From: Kordia algicida OT-1 | GTDB lineage: Bacteria > Bacteroidota > Bacteroidia > Flavobacteriales > Flavobacteriaceae | Reading direction: 5' to 3' | DNA: 64,000 nt | Assembly: GCF_000154725.1 (NCBI RefSeq) | Contig: NZ_DS544873.1 | Span: 4,065,085-4,129,084 of the forward strand | Shown: piece by piece, positions 50,888 to 61,200 of the stretch | Layout of the letters: the number at the start of each line of letters is the position of its first letter | Numbering within the stretch: position 1 is the first letter of the stretch | Position numbers and translations under genes: made by a program | Notes under the pieces: generated by a model | The model's input: the letters and a program-made list of their open reading frames with translations, nothing else | The model's database searches: none | What the model was told of the DNA's origin: nothing

Positions 50888-51925
50888 TTATGGTGTTGGA
50901 ATATTAAACCTTACTTTATAGGGAGATTTTGTAAATGTCAAACTCACTAAAATACTGCTTGGACGCTTTTTTATTCCGTCGTATTGTGGTTTCACAGACA
51001 TCCATACGCTCATATATTTTTGTTGTAAACGTTGCCTGATATACGACTCCATTTTTCCCCATGCGCCACCTTTACTATTTACTTTTTTATCCATGGCGAC
51101 AAAATTGTCTGTAAATTTTGCAGGTCCACCAAAACTATGTGCAATCAAATGTCCAGCTTGATCGTTGACTCTTTTGTAAGGAACTTTTGGTGTTGACTTT
51201 CTTTTGCCTTTATGGTATTTTAGAATTCCAGCGAATTTAGTGACTCTTCCTAAATGGTCTTTTCTAGAATAGTAGTTTCTACCACCAATGTTTCTTGTTG
51301 AATATCCAGTTAAATTTTTTGGAACAGATTTGCGTCCTCGCCTTATTCTAGAAGAATGTGTAACTAATCCTAAACCCTGAAGTCGCGTCAATCTTGTGGC
51401 AGGTGTTAGTTTTTTAACACGTTGTGCGACGCCAAAATGAGTTTTATTACTCAGATTTCTATTTTGAATAATTTCTTTTCGTTGCAATGCTTTTGCGCCC
51501 ATCACATCTGCTTCTTTTTCCAGACTAGCATTGTCGTTTATTTTGGTGCCATTTACCGTTTTTGTAGGTTGTACACGGCCTTGTTTTTGCTGCACAATAT
51601 GCCAAGCTTCATGTGGTAAGTGCTTTTCTTGTCCAGAAGCGAGATGAATATTTTTTCCTTGTGCATACGCGTGTGCATTGAGTTGCGCAGGTTTGGACGA
51701 ATTGTAATGTACTTTTACATCATCTAACGAATGACCAGAAAGATTTTCTATTCCTGATTTTAAAGTGTCAGGCAAACCTGTATTATTTTTCTTTTGTTGT
51801 TGAATGATGGTTGACGGACGATTATCTTCAAGAGTTTTTCCTTGAGTTTTAGGATGCATCGTTTTGTGAGCCGCCGCAGTTTGTACTGTTTCTTTCGTAG
51901 ATTTTCTGGTAAGAGACGTTTTCAT
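50888..51925 (-). CDS. DUF4157-nuclease fusion, probable eCIS cargo toxin
   Basis: A 345-residue protein without a signal peptide. N-terminal tag LEDNRPSTIIQQQKK (32-46), then a DUF4157 domain (about 50-145) with the metallopeptidase-like motif HEAWH (105-109), QQ after it and the acidic segment EKEADVMGAKAL. This domain is a recognised marker of extracellular contractile injection system loci. The C-terminal domain (about 200-345) has DQAGHLIAHSFGG (255-267), then DNFVAMDKKVNSKGGAW and KMES, the pattern of DNA/RNA non-specific endonucleases (NS_2 type, His in AGHLIA). The basic linker (SSRIRRGRKSVPKN) would suit nucleic-acid binding. A nuclease delivered by the injection system is the most likely reading. 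Confidence 0.85.
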   Translation of the reverse strand: MKTSLTRKSTKETVQTAAAHKTMHPKTQGKTLEDNRPSTIIQQQKKNNTGLPDTLKSGIENLSGHSLDDVKVHYNSSKPAQLNAHAYAQGKNIHLASGQEKHLPHEAWHIVQQKQGRVQPTKTVNGTKINDNASLEKEADVMGAKALQRKEIIQNRNLSNKTHFGVAQRVKKLTPATRLTRLQGLGLVTHSSRIRRGRKSVPKNLTGYSTRNIGGRNYYSRKDHLGRVTKFAGILKYHKGKRKSTPKVPYKRVNDQAGHLIAHSFGGPAKFTDNFVAMDKKVNSKGGAWGKMESYIRQRLQQKYMSVWMSVKPQYDGIKKRPSSILVSLTFTKSPYKVRFNIPTP

Positions 51926-51954
51926 AACAAAAGGTTTCTGTTGTAAGTATGAGA

Positions 51955-52473
51955 TTAAATGATAATAGCACTCGTATCAACAATAACAGGACTTTTTCCG
52001 CCAGCATAATCTACAGCAGAAGAATATTTGTGATTGTGAATGTAATTTTTCAGTCGTGATAAACGCGGATCATAATATTTTGAATTCACTTCTTTTCCCG
52101 TAATTAAATTTCTGATATATACATTATAAAAAGGATATTTTGTAAATAGTTCATCTGTATTTTTAGGTAATAAATACGTGTCATCATGATAAAGATTCAG
52201 CATCTTTTTATAGTTGATAATTCCCAAAGAAACTTGATGGTAGAAATACTGTAATACTTCCTGAAAAGGAGTTACTTCACTTGAACCAATTAAAAACAAC
52301 CGCCTGTTGGTAATGAGATAACCTAAAAGCTTGAAACCTTTGTGTACCGTACAGCTATTTAATGCTTCAGCAATGATAATATTTCGTTGCTCATGCAGAA
52401 TTTCATGTCGCCAAGAATTCATCACCAATAGTTGTGAATGTTCTGGTAATAATATGAGTTCTTCTATATCCAT
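51955..52473 (-). CDS. Small protein of unknown function in the eCIS locus
   Basis: Not recognised. 172 residues, no signal or membrane segment. The middle (HKGFKLLGYLITNRRLFLIGSSEVTPFQEVLQYFYHQVSLGI) has the rhythm of the HUH/Y1 transposase fold (G-x-LGYVIMPNHxHLI), but the His-hydrophobic-His motif is replaced by NRRLFLIG, so it cannot be an active enzyme of that type. It lies between the AAA+ ATPase (11 bases) and the nuclease gene (29 bases). Confidence 0.6.
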   Translation of the reverse strand: MDIEELILLPEHSQLLVMNSWRHEILHEQRNIIIAEALNSCTVHKGFKLLGYLITNRRLFLIGSSEVTPFQEVLQYFYHQVSLGIINYKKMLNLYHDDTYLLPKNTDELFTKYPFYNVYIRNLITGKEVNSKYYDPRLSRLKNYIHNHKYSSAVDYAGGKSPVIVDTSAIII

Positions 52474-52484
52474 GAAATTGTTGC

Positions 52485-53837
52485 TTATGATTGTATGATG
52501 GTTTTGTTTTCTTTTTTGAATTCACGACGGATTCCTGTGAGCAATTCCTGTTTGTTTACAACAGTATCTTTTCGTTGAATAGCAGCCAAAGCACAATAAC
52601 GAAGCACATTGATGATAGCGCCACCTGCCAATTCATAGTTTTTAGCAATGACATTCAAATCAACGTCAGGAGCCAATGTGCAGGTTCCAGAAAATGCTTT
52701 TTGCCAAAGTTTGATACGTTCTTCTACAGAAGGCATTTTGAAGTGTATGATTGATTGAAATCTTCTCGAAAATGCTTCATCCATATTTGCTTTTAAGTTG
52801 GATGCCAAAATGATGAATCCTGGAAAATCCTCAATGCGTTGTAATAGATATGCCGTTTGCTGATTGGCATGTCGGTCGTTGGACGAATTTGCCTTTGTAC
52901 GTTTTCCAAACAAAGCATCGGCTTCATCAAAAAATAGAATCCAATTTTGATGCGCAGCAGTATCAAAAATACGCGATAGGTTTTTTTCTGTTTCTCCAAT
53001 GTATTTGGAGACAATCATTGATAAATCTACACGATATACATCCAAACCTAAGTTTTTCCCTAATAGCGAAACCGTTAAGGTTTTTCCTGTGCCTGGCGGA
53101 CCGTAAAATAGGGCTCTATAACCAGGTTTTAAGTGTTTGGATAATCCCCAATCGTTCAATAAAGTGTCTTTGTGCAACAACCATGTTTTTAGTTCTGCTA
53201 CTTGATCTTCAATGGTAGGATTTAGCACCATATCTTCCCAGTTTAAATTGGTGGTGATTTTTTGAGCAGGAAACGTTATACTGTGTTCTAATTTTGGTTT
53301 TTTTCCTGTGATAAAATAATGCAACCAACGATGATTTATACTGAGAACTCCGTTGTATTTTGGTAAATAACTTTCTGTCGATTCGATATCTAATACTTGT
53401 TCTTTTTGAAAAATATGATTCTTTTCAAAGAACGAAAGCACTTCCAATCGCCATTCGGGATTTAATGTCGTCAGCAGAAAAAATAAGGTTTGTCCTGTGG
53501 GTAAAAAACCACTGTGACCTTTGTCAATAACACCGCCAAATTCAGTAAAACCACGATTGTATATTTTATTTTGACCAAAGAAAATATCCAATACTTCTGG
53601 GCGAATATGTGGCGCAATTGCCAATGCTAGTGCCATTCGTTCTAACGTATTTAAATTCCATTGATTTACAGTATTTGCAAATGGAGTATCTATTTCCGAA
53701 AGATCAGGCATTTCAATTTCTGTCCAATGCGTTTCTGCACCTTCGTGTTGCAAATAGCTACTTATCACTTGATTGATGACATTTTGCAACCAATCAATTT
53801 CTTGAAAAAGTGAAAAAATAGGATTGTTAGTGTCCAT
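52485..53837 (-). CDS. eCIS AAA+ ATPase (Afp15-like)
   Basis: A 450-residue AAA+ ATPase. After an N-terminal helical domain (1-200) are Walker A GPPGTGKT (246-253), Walker B ILFFDEAD (300-307), sensor 1 at Asn347 in ILASNLK and an arginine finger in AFSRRF (358-359). The order N-domain plus single AAA+ core is that of ATPases conserved in eCIS clusters (Afp15/PVC15 group), which are thought to help assembly or cargo handling. It overlaps the upstream gene by 11 bases. Confidence 0.9.
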   Translation of the reverse strand: MDTNNPIFSLFQEIDWLQNVINQVISSYLQHEGAETHWTEIEMPDLSEIDTPFANTVNQWNLNTLERMALALAIAPHIRPEVLDIFFGQNKIYNRGFTEFGGVIDKGHSGFLPTGQTLFFLLTTLNPEWRLEVLSFFEKNHIFQKEQVLDIESTESYLPKYNGVLSINHRWLHYFITGKKPKLEHSITFPAQKITTNLNWEDMVLNPTIEDQVAELKTWLLHKDTLLNDWGLSKHLKPGYRALFYGPPGTGKTLTVSLLGKNLGLDVYRVDLSMIVSKYIGETEKNLSRIFDTAAHQNWILFFDEADALFGKRTKANSSNDRHANQQTAYLLQRIEDFPGFIILASNLKANMDEAFSRRFQSIIHFKMPSVEERIKLWQKAFSGTCTLAPDVDLNVIAKNYELAGGAIINVLRYCALAAIQRKDTVVNKQELLTGIRREFKKENKTIIQS

Positions 53838-54756
53838 ATTTTATAAATAGCTTTTCTAAGTCGTCTAAATTTGTATCTGCCCAAGAAAAATACTGCAAAG
53901 CCGTATTTGGATTTAGTTGATTTGCTTGTAGCATGTCTAATACACACGCTTGCGCATTTGTTGTTATTGGCGAGTGATACGAAATCTCATCATGATGAAA
54001 ATCATATTCATAAAAATTACTTGCCCAAGAAGCGACTTTCGTTTTGTCATTGATAAGTTCACTGATAAATACTTCTAGTTTTTCTTGTTGAATGATTAAT
54101 TTTTTAGCTTTAAAAAATGATGGTTTTCGTTTTTCTTCACGATGATAGAATTCAATTTCTCTTGCTTGAATGGTTTTTGCGCTCGAATCTCCAAAAATAT
54201 CTACCAATCCGAAGTTTTCAGATTCTGTAGCAATTTCCAATTCGCCTTTGTCAGAACTTGCAATGGCGAGTGTCCAATTTTCAGTTGTAACAGATTCCGT
54301 AACAATGTAAAGTTCTCGAAAGGAAAACATTGTTTGTGTCATTTTAATGATGAGTTCGTCTTTAAAAAGACTCCAATTGGCAACTTTGACAGATTCGGGA
54401 GCATTACTTTTAAAGAAAAAGCTTCCAAATCCGTCAAAAGCCAACACTTGTTTGCTGTATTCAAAATCACCTTCAATCGAATTATGTCCAGTATCTCGTC
54501 CAGAATATGGTTTGGAGACACCTTCGCTAAAATTCCAATTGGCAGCATTGAGTTTTCTACCATTTTCAAAGATGACATCATCAGCATTGATGATATTTTT
54601 TCTGAAAATATTTCCTAAAACTATGAGCTCTCCATTTATAATTTGGAAAAAATCACCTGGATACATGTTTTGACTTAGTGGTTTTGTCGGTATAAAACCA
54701 TTGGTGCTATTGTAAAAACTTCTGTAAAATTTTTTAAATATATTTTCCATAGTCAT
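53827..54756 (-). CDS. Protein of unknown function in the eCIS locus
   Basis: Not recognised. 309 residues, soluble, beta-rich (YPGDFFQIINGELIVLGNIF; VIFENGRKLNAANWNFSEGV; WTLAIASSDKGELEIATES), with a more helical C-terminus (CVLDMLQANQLNPNTALQYFSWADTNLDDLEKLFIKYGH). Starts at the ATG at 54756 or 54750. It is translationally coupled to the AAA+ ATPase (11-base overlap), which suggests a physical or functional partner of that ATPase. Confidence 0.65.
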   Translation of the reverse strand: MTMENIFKKFYRSFYNSTNGFIPTKPLSQNMYPGDFFQIINGELIVLGNIFRKNIINADDVIFENGRKLNAANWNFSEGVSKPYSGRDTGHNSIEGDFEYSKQVLAFDGFGSFFFKSNAPESVKVANWSLFKDELIIKMTQTMFSFRELYIVTESVTTENWTLAIASSDKGELEIATESENFGLVDIFGDSSAKTIQAREIEFYHREEKRKPSFFKAKKLIIQQEKLEVFISELINDKTKVASWASNFYEYDFHHDEISYHSPITTNAQACVLDMLQANQLNPNTALQYFSWADTNLDDLEKLFIKYGH

Positions 54757-54801
54757 TTAAGAGTGTTTTAAGGTGATTAGTTCCATGTAATATAATGAAA
54801 G

Positions 54802-55644
54802 TTAGGATGCTAACGCTGCTGCATTTGCTGCTGCAAGCCCAGATTGTAATGATTGTAATTTTACCTGAGCTTTGCTGAGCGATACTTGTGCTGCATTTAA
54901 CTGACTCGCATTGTCTTCAGAAGCTGCTAAGGTTTTTTCGTACATGTTGCTCGTAATATTATATGCTTGATCTAAGTAATACAGCAACGAAGTTTTATTG
55001 GTAGCATTTTTATCATTCCTAACTTTATGACCTGTAATAAATTCGTATAGTTTTCTTGATTGCAATAGTTCTAACGACATTGCCGATTTAGATTCGATCG
55101 TAGTCGCTTGTGCTGCAAATACAGATTCTAAAGCAACTAAGGTTAGTGCTACTGCATTATTGGCATTGGTAGAAGCTTCTGTGACCATTGTAACTAATTC
55201 GTCTGAAATTAGCGGATTGATTGCTTTTTTACGAATGACCAAGTTTGATAATTTATTGATGACTTCCGCCGAATAAATTAGTTTGTTAATTACCGTATTT
55301 ACTTGTATAGCAACACCTTTTATATCGCTTTCTGCTTTTGCAGATTCTGTGTGCGTTAGTTTAGAGCTTTGATATAAATCTTTTGCATGATTTGCTAAAG
55401 TATCAACTGAGTTTTTGTTGTTTAATGCTTGCGTTTTGTTTGCTTCTGCGGTAGCTAATTCGGCATCTAATTTTGTCGATTTTTGCTTTAATGAATCTAC
55501 AATAGCTTGGTATTGTTGCACTTCATCTTCAGCATTTAAGACTTCTTGCGTTAAAAGATCAATTTCTTGCTTCTTTTTTTCGGTAATCCCGTATTTTGCA
55601 GGTGCAGGATCTGTTGGGATTAATATGGTTTCTCTACTACTCAT
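54802..55644 (-). CDS. Helical coiled-coil protein in the eCIS locus
   Basis: Not recognised by family. 280 residues, almost entirely helical and Ala/Ser/Lys/Asn-rich, with long coiled coils (EKKKQEIDLLTQEVLNAEDEVQQYQAIVDSLKQKSTKLDAELATAEANK; ASQLNAAQVSLSKAQVKLQSLQSGLAAANAA). It has the same helical style as the N-terminal 240 residues of the next protein (for example NHAKDLYQSSK against NNAKDYTAKSV), so the two may be related. No signal peptide. Possibly a fibre, shaft or accessory structural protein. Confidence 0.65.
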   Translation of the reverse strand: MSSRETILIPTDPAPAKYGITEKKKQEIDLLTQEVLNAEDEVQQYQAIVDSLKQKSTKLDAELATAEANKTQALNNKNSVDTLANHAKDLYQSSKLTHTESAKAESDIKGVAIQVNTVINKLIYSAEVINKLSNLVIRKKAINPLISDELVTMVTEASTNANNAVALTLVALESVFAAQATTIESKSAMSLELLQSRKLYEFITGHKVRNDKNATNKTSLLYYLDQAYNITSNMYEKTLAASEDNASQLNAAQVSLSKAQVKLQSLQSGLAAANAAALAS

Positions 55645-55656
55645 AATGTATGTTTT

Positions 55657-58101
55657 TTAGGATTGGTTTGTTGTTAGTTGTGAATATGTTACTACTTTAT
55701 CAGGATTTGCATACGGATCAATATATTTGATTGGAGTTGTATGATTAAAGTCTGAAAGTGCATTGATAAACTGCGAGTTTACCGTTTCGTCCGTATTATT
55801 TGTTACTGAAATGATCGTAGGAATGTACATGTTGTTATTAATCAAGCGATTCCCAAAGTTATCTGTAGTCTCAGCAGCCAAGGTAACCTGCATCTTTTTA
55901 AAGGTGTAACCATCAAGTATTTGAAGCAAATCGATAATGAGTTGATCGCAATCTTCAATAAATTCATTGACAGCATTTTGTAATTTTTCTCCCTGAGGAT
56001 TCACTATTTCATCAGCTATTATAAATTCTAAAATACCATTTCTAGTTTGTCTTAAATGCTCAATGTCAGATTGTATTTGTGCTACATCTGAAGGATCTAG
56101 TTTGCTTGGAATATTTTTCTCAAAAGCAGTTAGTTCTGTTTTTCCTTTAATATCATTTTCAGAAATTAATGCTTTTTCTATTGCTTCAATATCTTGCTGA
56201 ATTTTATCATAAGAGTTATTGATGTATGTATGTAAATCAGTATCTGTTGGTGTTATTTCCTCAGCAACTGTGTAGCTTCCGGCAGAAATTTTTTCAGCAG
56301 TGGTCAAATTAAAGAAGAATCCAGGTTGAATGTGTACATCAATATTTACATTGCTAATAGCAAGCTCTTTAATTTTTCTTAAAGTCGCTAAAGAAGCTTG
56401 TAAGCTTGTTAGGTTTTTTTCTTCTTCTTTAAGATTTTCTTCATTCTTCTCGTTTTCAGAAATGAGTTTTTTTCTAGTTGACTCTTTGGTCGATTTAGCG
56501 TCAATTTTCTTTTTATTATCTGCAATAGTCATTTTCAGTTTCTCAGTCTTAACCGTTAAGTCATGTATTTGATCGTTTATGAGAGAAACTTCAAGATCAT
56601 AGATATTCTCAATTTTATTTAAACGCTGCACATTATTTTCAATACTATCTATTTCTTCTACTGTGAGTAATCCGTTGACTAAGTTTGGATTGTTTGGTAA
56701 AAACACACAACGGTATTCTACTTCATACGCTGGCTTTTTAAACACACCAAAATCAATAACTTGATACGTTGGCGTTGTAACAATATCAGCAGCTTCTGCT
56801 GTTGGATCATCTCCATCTGTTACATTCTTTTGCTCTCGAATTGTGTTTGCATTGGCTGCATTCAACTGGTTTTGAAGTATAAACATTTTTGAAGGAGCCG
56901 ATAAATAATCGTCAAAAGTGTTAATAACCTTTTTGTAAGCCATTGTAAATACAGTAAGCACATATATTGTATACTCTTTCCCTAACTCCAACGGATTTCC
57001 GTCAGAATCTTTTAAAACAGGTTTTTCAGCAGTACTTTCTCCTGAAATATAGAATTTTTGAGTAATGGTATGATTTGTATTTGTTACAACAATTGGTTCA
57101 GTAGGTTCCAATGGTGTTGTTGGTGTAATTTGAAAGTAACGATCTGTATAACCTCCAGTAATAATACCTTCTGCGTCATTCATACTAAACGTAGGACTTT
57201 TGCTGTTTTCTACAAGTATGATGTTGTAATTTTGAACAGGTTGGTTGGTTGGCTTTGGAGTTCCATCAGCAGTTTGCTCTTGAAAAGCACTTTTGTACGA
57301 ATCAAATGAAACCGTGTAGTAATCATGATTTCCAACATTTACAGGAGTTTTTATTGTAAGACTCATGTTTAATTCATCGTTGCTTAACTTGTAAGCTTCT
57401 TCGGTAGCTTCATATCCAACACTTAAATCTTCCAATATGCCTTCTGCCTGTTTTTCTTCGGTATTTGCAGTTGCTAATTCGGCAGATTGTGTCGCCAACA
57501 ATGTCGTAGTATCATCAAATTGTTTTGACACTACACTTAGCAAATCTTTCATCGTAGAATCGGTTACAGTGGCTTTGCTATCTAAATTGGCTGTGGTAAC
57601 TTCTGCAATAGATGATGAAGCTTCCATACTGTGTTGCGAAGCTTGTTCTGCCGCATATGCAGTATCATTCATCAATACACTTGCTTTGTTGCTTTGAGCG
57701 TAAATATCTGTATCAAAATCAGCCGCATTGATGATACTAAAAATGCTTCCCGTATCGCTAGCTAATTTTAAAATAGCATTTGCTGCAATTTGAACATTTG
57801 CCGCAGCAACAGAGGTATTTGTTACAGATTTTGCTGTGTAATCTTTTGCATTGTTTGCTGAGGTAAGTACATTGGTAGATACATCACTATCAATAATAGC
57901 TTGCTCGTGTACCAACTTCTCAAAAGCATATTTTGCATTGGTTATTTCTAACTCCTCTGCAGTTGTAATTCGTGCACCTTGTGCATAGTAAAGCGAAAAC
58001 ATAGATGCTTCCCGTTTTGCTTCTACTTTTTGTAATTCTAATTCTTGTGCGCTCAACGATGAAACGACACTAGAATGTAGATTGTCATTGTAAGAACTCA
58101 T
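55657..58101 (-). CDS. Large helical/beta protein in the eCIS locus
   Basis: Not recognised by family. 814 residues. Residues 1-240 are helical and Ala/Thr/Ser-rich (ASMFSLYYAQGARITTAEELE; QIAANAILKLASD). Residues about 245-470 are beta-rich with an immunoglobulin- or fibre-like look (SLTIKTPVNVGNHDYYTVSF; KFYISGESTAEKPVLKDSDG; YEVEYRCVFLPNNPN). Residues 470-560 form a long coiled coil, followed by a mixed C-terminal domain. It lies between the tape-measure gene and the 280-residue helical gene. Place and make-up suit a tail-associated structural or receptor-binding protein, but this is inference. Confidence 0.65.
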   Translation of the reverse strand: MSSYNDNLHSSVVSSLSAQELELQKVEAKREASMFSLYYAQGARITTAEELEITNAKYAFEKLVHEQAIIDSDVSTNVLTSANNAKDYTAKSVTNTSVAAANVQIAANAILKLASDTGSIFSIINAADFDTDIYAQSNKASVLMNDTAYAAEQASQHSMEASSSIAEVTTANLDSKATVTDSTMKDLLSVVSKQFDDTTTLLATQSAELATANTEEKQAEGILEDLSVGYEATEEAYKLSNDELNMSLTIKTPVNVGNHDYYTVSFDSYKSAFQEQTADGTPKPTNQPVQNYNIILVENSKSPTFSMNDAEGIITGGYTDRYFQITPTTPLEPTEPIVVTNTNHTITQKFYISGESTAEKPVLKDSDGNPLELGKEYTIYVLTVFTMAYKKVINTFDDYLSAPSKMFILQNQLNAANANTIREQKNVTDGDDPTAEAADIVTTPTYQVIDFGVFKKPAYEVEYRCVFLPNNPNLVNGLLTVEEIDSIENNVQRLNKIENIYDLEVSLINDQIHDLTVKTEKLKMTIADNKKKIDAKSTKESTRKKLISENEKNEENLKEEEKNLTSLQASLATLRKIKELAISNVNIDVHIQPGFFFNLTTAEKISAGSYTVAEEITPTDTDLHTYINNSYDKIQQDIEAIEKALISENDIKGKTELTAFEKNIPSKLDPSDVAQIQSDIEHLRQTRNGILEFIIADEIVNPQGEKLQNAVNEFIEDCDQLIIDLLQILDGYTFKKMQVTLAAETTDNFGNRLINNNMYIPTIISVTNNTDETVNSQFINALSDFNHTTPIKYIDPYANPDKVVTYSQLTTNQS

Positions 58102-58234
58102 AAATTTTATTTTTTAGTTTGTTAATTAATTTTTTAACCTTTTTGGTTATTTTCTTATCATATCTGAGGAAATTCAGATTTAACTGCTGTCTATTTTTAA
58201 TGGTTTTTTATAGCTGTTCATGGTTTATTGGTTT

Positions 58235-61200
58235 TTAAAATGGCCAAGTCACGTGCAGTGGTTTGGACATCCATGGTAGTTTTATTATTGAAAATGAAAA
58301 GGGCGATCTCGTCATTAAAATATCATAGGCTCTTTTTTCTACAGTCAATTCCCAACGGTCTTCGGTTTCTATCAAAATGCCATCTCTTACGAGCCAATTT
58401 CCACGAAAACCATCTACGGAAGTTTCTCCAATAGCTGTCCAATGTTGTATTGACGCTGTAATCATTCCGTCAATAAGTTCTTTCTGTTCCGAAGTCATCT
58501 CAATACTATTTTTTACGGGTACATTCGGCGAAAGCCCAACTAAAATTTTATTTAGCGTCAGTAAAGATTCTTCCGTTTCGGTAAGTCCCGTAACGATGTA
58601 TTGTAAATAATGAATGCTGTCTAATTGTGCTTCTTCCGAAATAAAGTTGTTGTCTTCGGTAACTCCCAAACGATCTAAGAGCATTAAAAAATAATTGTTA
58701 AGCATAACCAATCCTGCATTTGGAATGGAAACACCTTCTTGTGGAAATGTAGTTGATGCTGTATTCATAGGCGATTTGTTTAGCTTTTTAAGTGTAATTT
58801 CTTTTTTTGTGCTTTTGGCAGCTGTATCAAGCGAAATCAAATTTTTATACGTGACCAATAAAGCCGTTGGCAACATGGTTTTGATAGTATTCACTGCGGT
58901 GAAAAAATCTTGCTTTCTCACCGCTTTTTTTCCACAAGTTTCCCAAAGCAATTCATTCCAAATTCGTGTACTTGTTATCAAATTCCAATGGGAAGTTTGC
59001 CAAGCGGTCACTACTTTTTTGATGATGATTTCCTGTAAACTTTTTGTGGAAATTCCACGGATATTCACAAAACCCATGCTTTCATACAACTTGTGAATGT
59101 TTGAAAGTTCGTAGTATTGCGCCGTATATAGTTTTTGCAACGCCGTAATAAACGTGTCAAAATGGATGGTTTGCACAAAGTGAATTTGTTGTACTTCTGA
59201 AATTTTTGGATCGCGGAGCGTTTTTAAAATCACTAATGGTTGTTGCGCGATCAATTCGTTTAAAATGCGCGAATATGTATACGCTTCTTTATGCTGAAAC
59301 CACGCTGGAATTTTATACTGTGTGATGAGAAATTCGCTCAGGAATTCAATTTTTTGAGCCGAAATGCAATTCTTGATCGCTTCCGAAAGTGAACGCTGTT
59401 GGTTGTTTCCTGAAACCAATTCGAAAATACGATGTCTTTCAATCAAAACAGTTTTTAGAATTTCAGGAACGTTATATCTGTTGTTTTGAATGTGTTTTAC
59501 AATGGTAATTTGATCGAGTGTGGCAATTTCAGAAAGCTTGTCAAACGTAGTTTTTACAAGGTTTTCTAAGACTTTTTTCGAAGATTTTTTTTGTTGAATG
59601 AACGCAATGGTTTGTTTCCAAAAAATAGCTTCTAAAGCTTTTAAAATTGTGGTATTTCCAAGTTGTTTGGCAATGGTAACTAATACGTGAATCGCTTTGT
59701 AAACGTCTAATTTTGAACTAGAAACATCATGCGACATAAAAACAATAAATTCTTCAAACTTGATCTGATTGCGCAAGAAAGTAAGCTGTTTTTCTGTTGC
59801 TACAGTTTCCTGAATAATGGTTCTAATTTTTGCAGGCGAAGTTTCCAATCCGACAGCAAATAATGCTGAAAATTTGTAGTTCGTATTTGAGATTTCAAAC
59901 TGTGCGTTTGTCGTTTTTAAATTTGAAATTAAAGCTTCAAACAATACTGCAACCGAAATGTGATACGGCGTTGCTAAAACTTGTGTTTGTGCAGGATTTG
60001 TTTTTGCTACAATCGCTATTTTTTCCTGTAATATTTCGCTCGTTTTTACAACTGGAAATGTGTGCAAAATGTTTGTTTCAAAGACGTTGACAAATCTTCG
60101 TTCGTTTCCGCGATGTGTTTGATATTGTACCAACGATTGCCAAAAACAATCCTGTAAAAGTTCCTTAATTTGATTGTTATTGTATGTTGTCGTTGCCGAA
60201 ACTTGTTTTAAAAACTGAGCCAATAAACGTTTGCGAAGTTGCATTCCGTTTGATACGAGATAGGAAATTAAAGTGGCTTCTTTTGCTTTGAATTCGCTTG
60301 TTGTTATTTTTTTTGCATGGACCAATTTTGAAATGCTTTTAGCAACTTCAATTTGCTGATTGGGTTGTGCAATTCGTTCTATAATTTCCTGTAATGGCGT
60401 TTTATTCAGTTGAATTTTATGCGCTTTTTGAATTGAAGCAAACTCGTATGCCGACCAAGCCAATGTGCGTATTTTGGGTGTTTCTAATAACAATTCAATT
60501 ACTTCTTGAATGTCATTTTTTGAAACTTTTAAGCTAGTTTCTTGTCGTAGCAAACGTTGCAATAAGTGTATAAAAAACTCCGTAGTATTTGCTTTTTGCG
60601 AATGCCATACGGCTTCAAAAGCTAATGTGATGAGTCCGTTTTTAAGAGCGCGTAATGTTGTTGCTTTTTTTGGATGCTTTGCAATCAACACATCAATGAT
60701 TTGTTGAATTTTTGACAAAACAACAACAATTTCAGGGACAACGACGCTCAAAAAACGTTCGGTTCCATACACGGAAATTAGTGCCGTAATATGAACCGTT
60801 AGTTTTGGTGTTTTGTCAATCTTTTCAAAAACTTCCCAGAATTTTGTTGGCGAAGCCGAAATCCACTTTTGAAGTGTTTTTTCTAAAGAATAAAATGCTT
60901 CTGTTTGCTGATTTGATTGGTGAATTTCAGTAACGTATCGTGTAACTACGTGTTGTAATTTTTCTGCTGAGCTGAATGTTTTTGCACTAGAAATTTCTTG
61001 CTGATACAAACCATTCAATGCTTTAAATAAAGAAATAAAAGCTGTTTTTTTCTGCGTATTTGTCACATCAGCAGTCACAAAATGATCTAAAATAGCAAGC
61101 TTAGTTTGCTGTTGTTGCTTGGCTAATTTTTCTACTACAAACGCTAAAAAGGCATTTTTAGAAATGGACGTATGTTGTGTTTCTACACAAAATTCAATTC

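Noticed and set aside
54142-54618. 158-codon plus-strand ORF opposite the 309-residue gene
   Set aside because: Phe/Ser/Asn-rich shadow; the opposite frame is coupled to the AAA+ gene by overlap.
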